Source: an uncultured Bacteroidia bacterium
GTDB taxonomy: Bacteria > Bacteroidota > Bacteroidia > Bacteroidales > UBA932
NCBI GenBank assembly: GCA_902766985.1
Contig: CACXFP010000162.1
Location: 1-17,048 of the forward strand
DNA: 17,048 nucleotides
Reading direction: 5' to 3'
Below the pieces are notes generated by a model. That model saw nothing but the letters and a program-made list of their open reading frames with translations. It had not been told where the DNA came from and searched no databases. The translations under genes were made by a program, and so were the position numbers. Positions 15,886 to 17,048 of the stretch are shown piece by piece (position 1 is the stretch's first letter; each line of letters begins with the position of its first letter).

Positions 15886-17048
15886 ATGCCTAAATCAATT
15901 TACGTCGATCCCAAGAAAACCCTTTATCCCGAGGAGCATGAGATAAAGATTGCCCCCATTCCCGTGATGCAGTACAAAAAGACTGTAAAAGAGGAACTGG
16001 CCGAGGGTAATTTCACTAAGGAAGATCTCCTTCACATCTACCGCGACATGGCGGTGATCAGGGAGTTCGAGACAATGCTCAATCTTGTCAAGACCACCGG
16101 AGGATACAACGGAGTGGCCTACAACAATCCCGGTCCCGCCCATCTTTCGGCCGGACAGGAGGCTGCGGCGGTAGGAATGGCCTACGCCCTCGATACCGAT
16201 GACTTTATTTTCGGCTCGCACCGCTCCCACGGCGAAATCCTCGCCAAGGGTCTCCGTTCCATCGAGATACTTCCGGAAGATGAGCTCATGAAAATCATGG
16301 AGGAATTCTGGGACGGGGCGACCCTTGCCGTTGCCAGGAAAGGCTATGACGGCAAGGATGTGAAGGAACTCGCCCGCCATTTCCTCCTTTACGGAGCCAT
16401 GGCCGAGATCTTCGCCCGTACGACCGGTTTCAACAAGGGGCTGGGAGGCAGCATGCACGCCTTCTTCACACCCTTCGGTATCTATCCCAACAACGCCATC
16501 GTCGGCGGATCCGGCTCAATCGCAGTGGGCGCAGCCCTCTACAAGAAGGTCAACCGCAAGAAAGGTATCGTGGTGGCCAACCTGGGAGACGGTTCCTATG
16601 CCCGCGGTCCTGTGCTGGAAGGCATGACCTTCGCGACCATGGATCAGTTCAAGACCATGTGGGAAGGTGACATGAAGGGAGGTCTTCCCGTCCTCTTCAA
16701 TGTCATGGACAACCAATACGCTATGGGCGGCCAGCCCAACGGCGAGACTGCCGGATACAAGTTCCAGGCACGTCTGGGAGCCGGATTCAACCCCGAGAAC
16801 ATGCATGCCGAAAGGGTTGACGGCTATGATCCCCTTGCCGTCATCGACGCCATGCGCCGCAAGAAGGCCCTTCTCGAGGCTAAGGAAGGTCCCGCCCTTC
16901 TTGATATCGTCACTTACCGTTACGGCGGACATTCTCCCAGCGACCAGTCCTCTTACAGGACCAAGGAAGAGATTGCCGCGTGGGAGCAGGAAGACAGCAT
17001 CGTGGCTTTCGGCAAGAAGCTCATAGAGGCCGGGGTCTGCGACCAGGC
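15886..17048 (+). CDS. 2-oxo acid dehydrogenase E1 component, alpha region (3' end outside window)
   Basis: This is the thiamine-diphosphate-dependent E1 that decarboxylates the 2-oxo acid and acylates the E2 lipoyl group. The frame runs open from ATG 15886 to the window end (387 codons). Recognisable elements are GSHRSHGEILAKG (His112, His115), FARTTGFNKGLGGSMH ending at His191, the ThDP-Mg motif LGDGS (Gly234-Gly236) closing at DNQYAMGG (Asn276), and YRYGGHSPSD near the end. Two spacings are longer than in classical E1-alpha: the segment between the HRSHG and GGSMH motifs, and the GDG-to-N stretch of about 40 residues. Some Bacteroidota encode E1 alpha and beta as one long chain, so this gene may continue into a beta domain. 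Pyruvate is the likeliest substrate. It follows lpdA by 25 bases in the same operon. Confidence 0.9.
   Translation, partial: MPKSIYVDPKKTLYPEEHEIKIAPIPVMQYKKTVKEELAEGNFTKEDLLHIYRDMAVIREFETMLNLVKTTGGYNGVAYNNPGPAHLSAGQEAAAVGMAYALDTDDFIFGSHRSHGEILAKGLRSIEILPEDELMKIMEEFWDGATLAVARKGYDGKDVKELARHFLLYGAMAEIFARTTGFNKGLGGSMHAFFTPFGIYPNNAIVGGSGSIAVGAALYKKVNRKKGIVVANLGDGSYARGPVLEGMTFATMDQFKTMWEGDMKGGLPVLFNVMDNQYAMGGQPNGETAGYKFQARLGAGFNPENMHAERVDGYDPLAVIDAMRRKKALLEAKEGPALLDIVTYRYGGHSPSDQSSYRTKEEIAAWEQEDSIVAFGKKLIEAGVCDQ

Noticed and set aside
1..17048. Possible defence island or mobile element
   Set aside because: The helicase-nuclease pair could suggest a defence system, but its motifs and Fe-S cysteines match AddAB. 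There is no integrase, transposase, toxin-antitoxin pair, terminal repeat or composition shift.

Overview
The window looks like chromosomal DNA from a member of the Bacteroidota, probably Bacteroidales; a Rikenellaceae/Alistipes-like gut lineage is a guess. Three things point there: a DUF4290 gene (a family I know only from this phylum), two matches to the Bacteroides-type -7 promoter box TAnnTTTG, and start codons without clear Shine-Dalgarno sequences. Base composition is moderately GC-rich and uniform. All ten genes lie on the plus strand and coding density is very high. I see no tRNA, rRNA, CRISPR array, insertion sequence, phage gene or attachment site.

Positions 1-4652 hold a recombination-repair pair. 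The C-terminal part of an AddB-like nuclease with its iron-sulfur cysteines is cut off by the window start. It overlaps a complete AddA-like helicase-nuclease. Together they would process double-strand DNA ends for RecA. A promoter-like box follows (4666-4673), then a DUF4290 protein (4696-5358) and the DNA translocase FtsK (5368-7782).

Only 23 bases after ftsK, with no visible terminator, comes a compact sugar-metabolism block (7806-12975). It encodes an exported GH38 alpha-mannosidase, a DUF4432 mutarotase-fold protein and a Tat-exported Gfo/Idh/MocA oxidoreductase. The last two junctions are a 2-base gap and a 7-base overlap, so the three are very probably co-translated. This set is the best candidate for an under-described pathway: a glycosidase paired with an exported NAD(P)-type sugar oxidoreductase and a sugar-binding-fold protein of unknown reaction. 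The block ends in a strong intrinsic terminator (13000-13059).

A second promoter (13071-13101) with an A-rich leader drives a 2-oxo acid dehydrogenase operon: E2 acyltransferase (13137-14474), E3 dihydrolipoyl dehydrogenase (14490-15860) and the start of E1 (15886 to the window end). The complex most likely converts pyruvate to acetyl-CoA, but the substrate cannot be fixed from sequence alone. Apart from the sugar block, the genes look like ordinary housekeeping functions.
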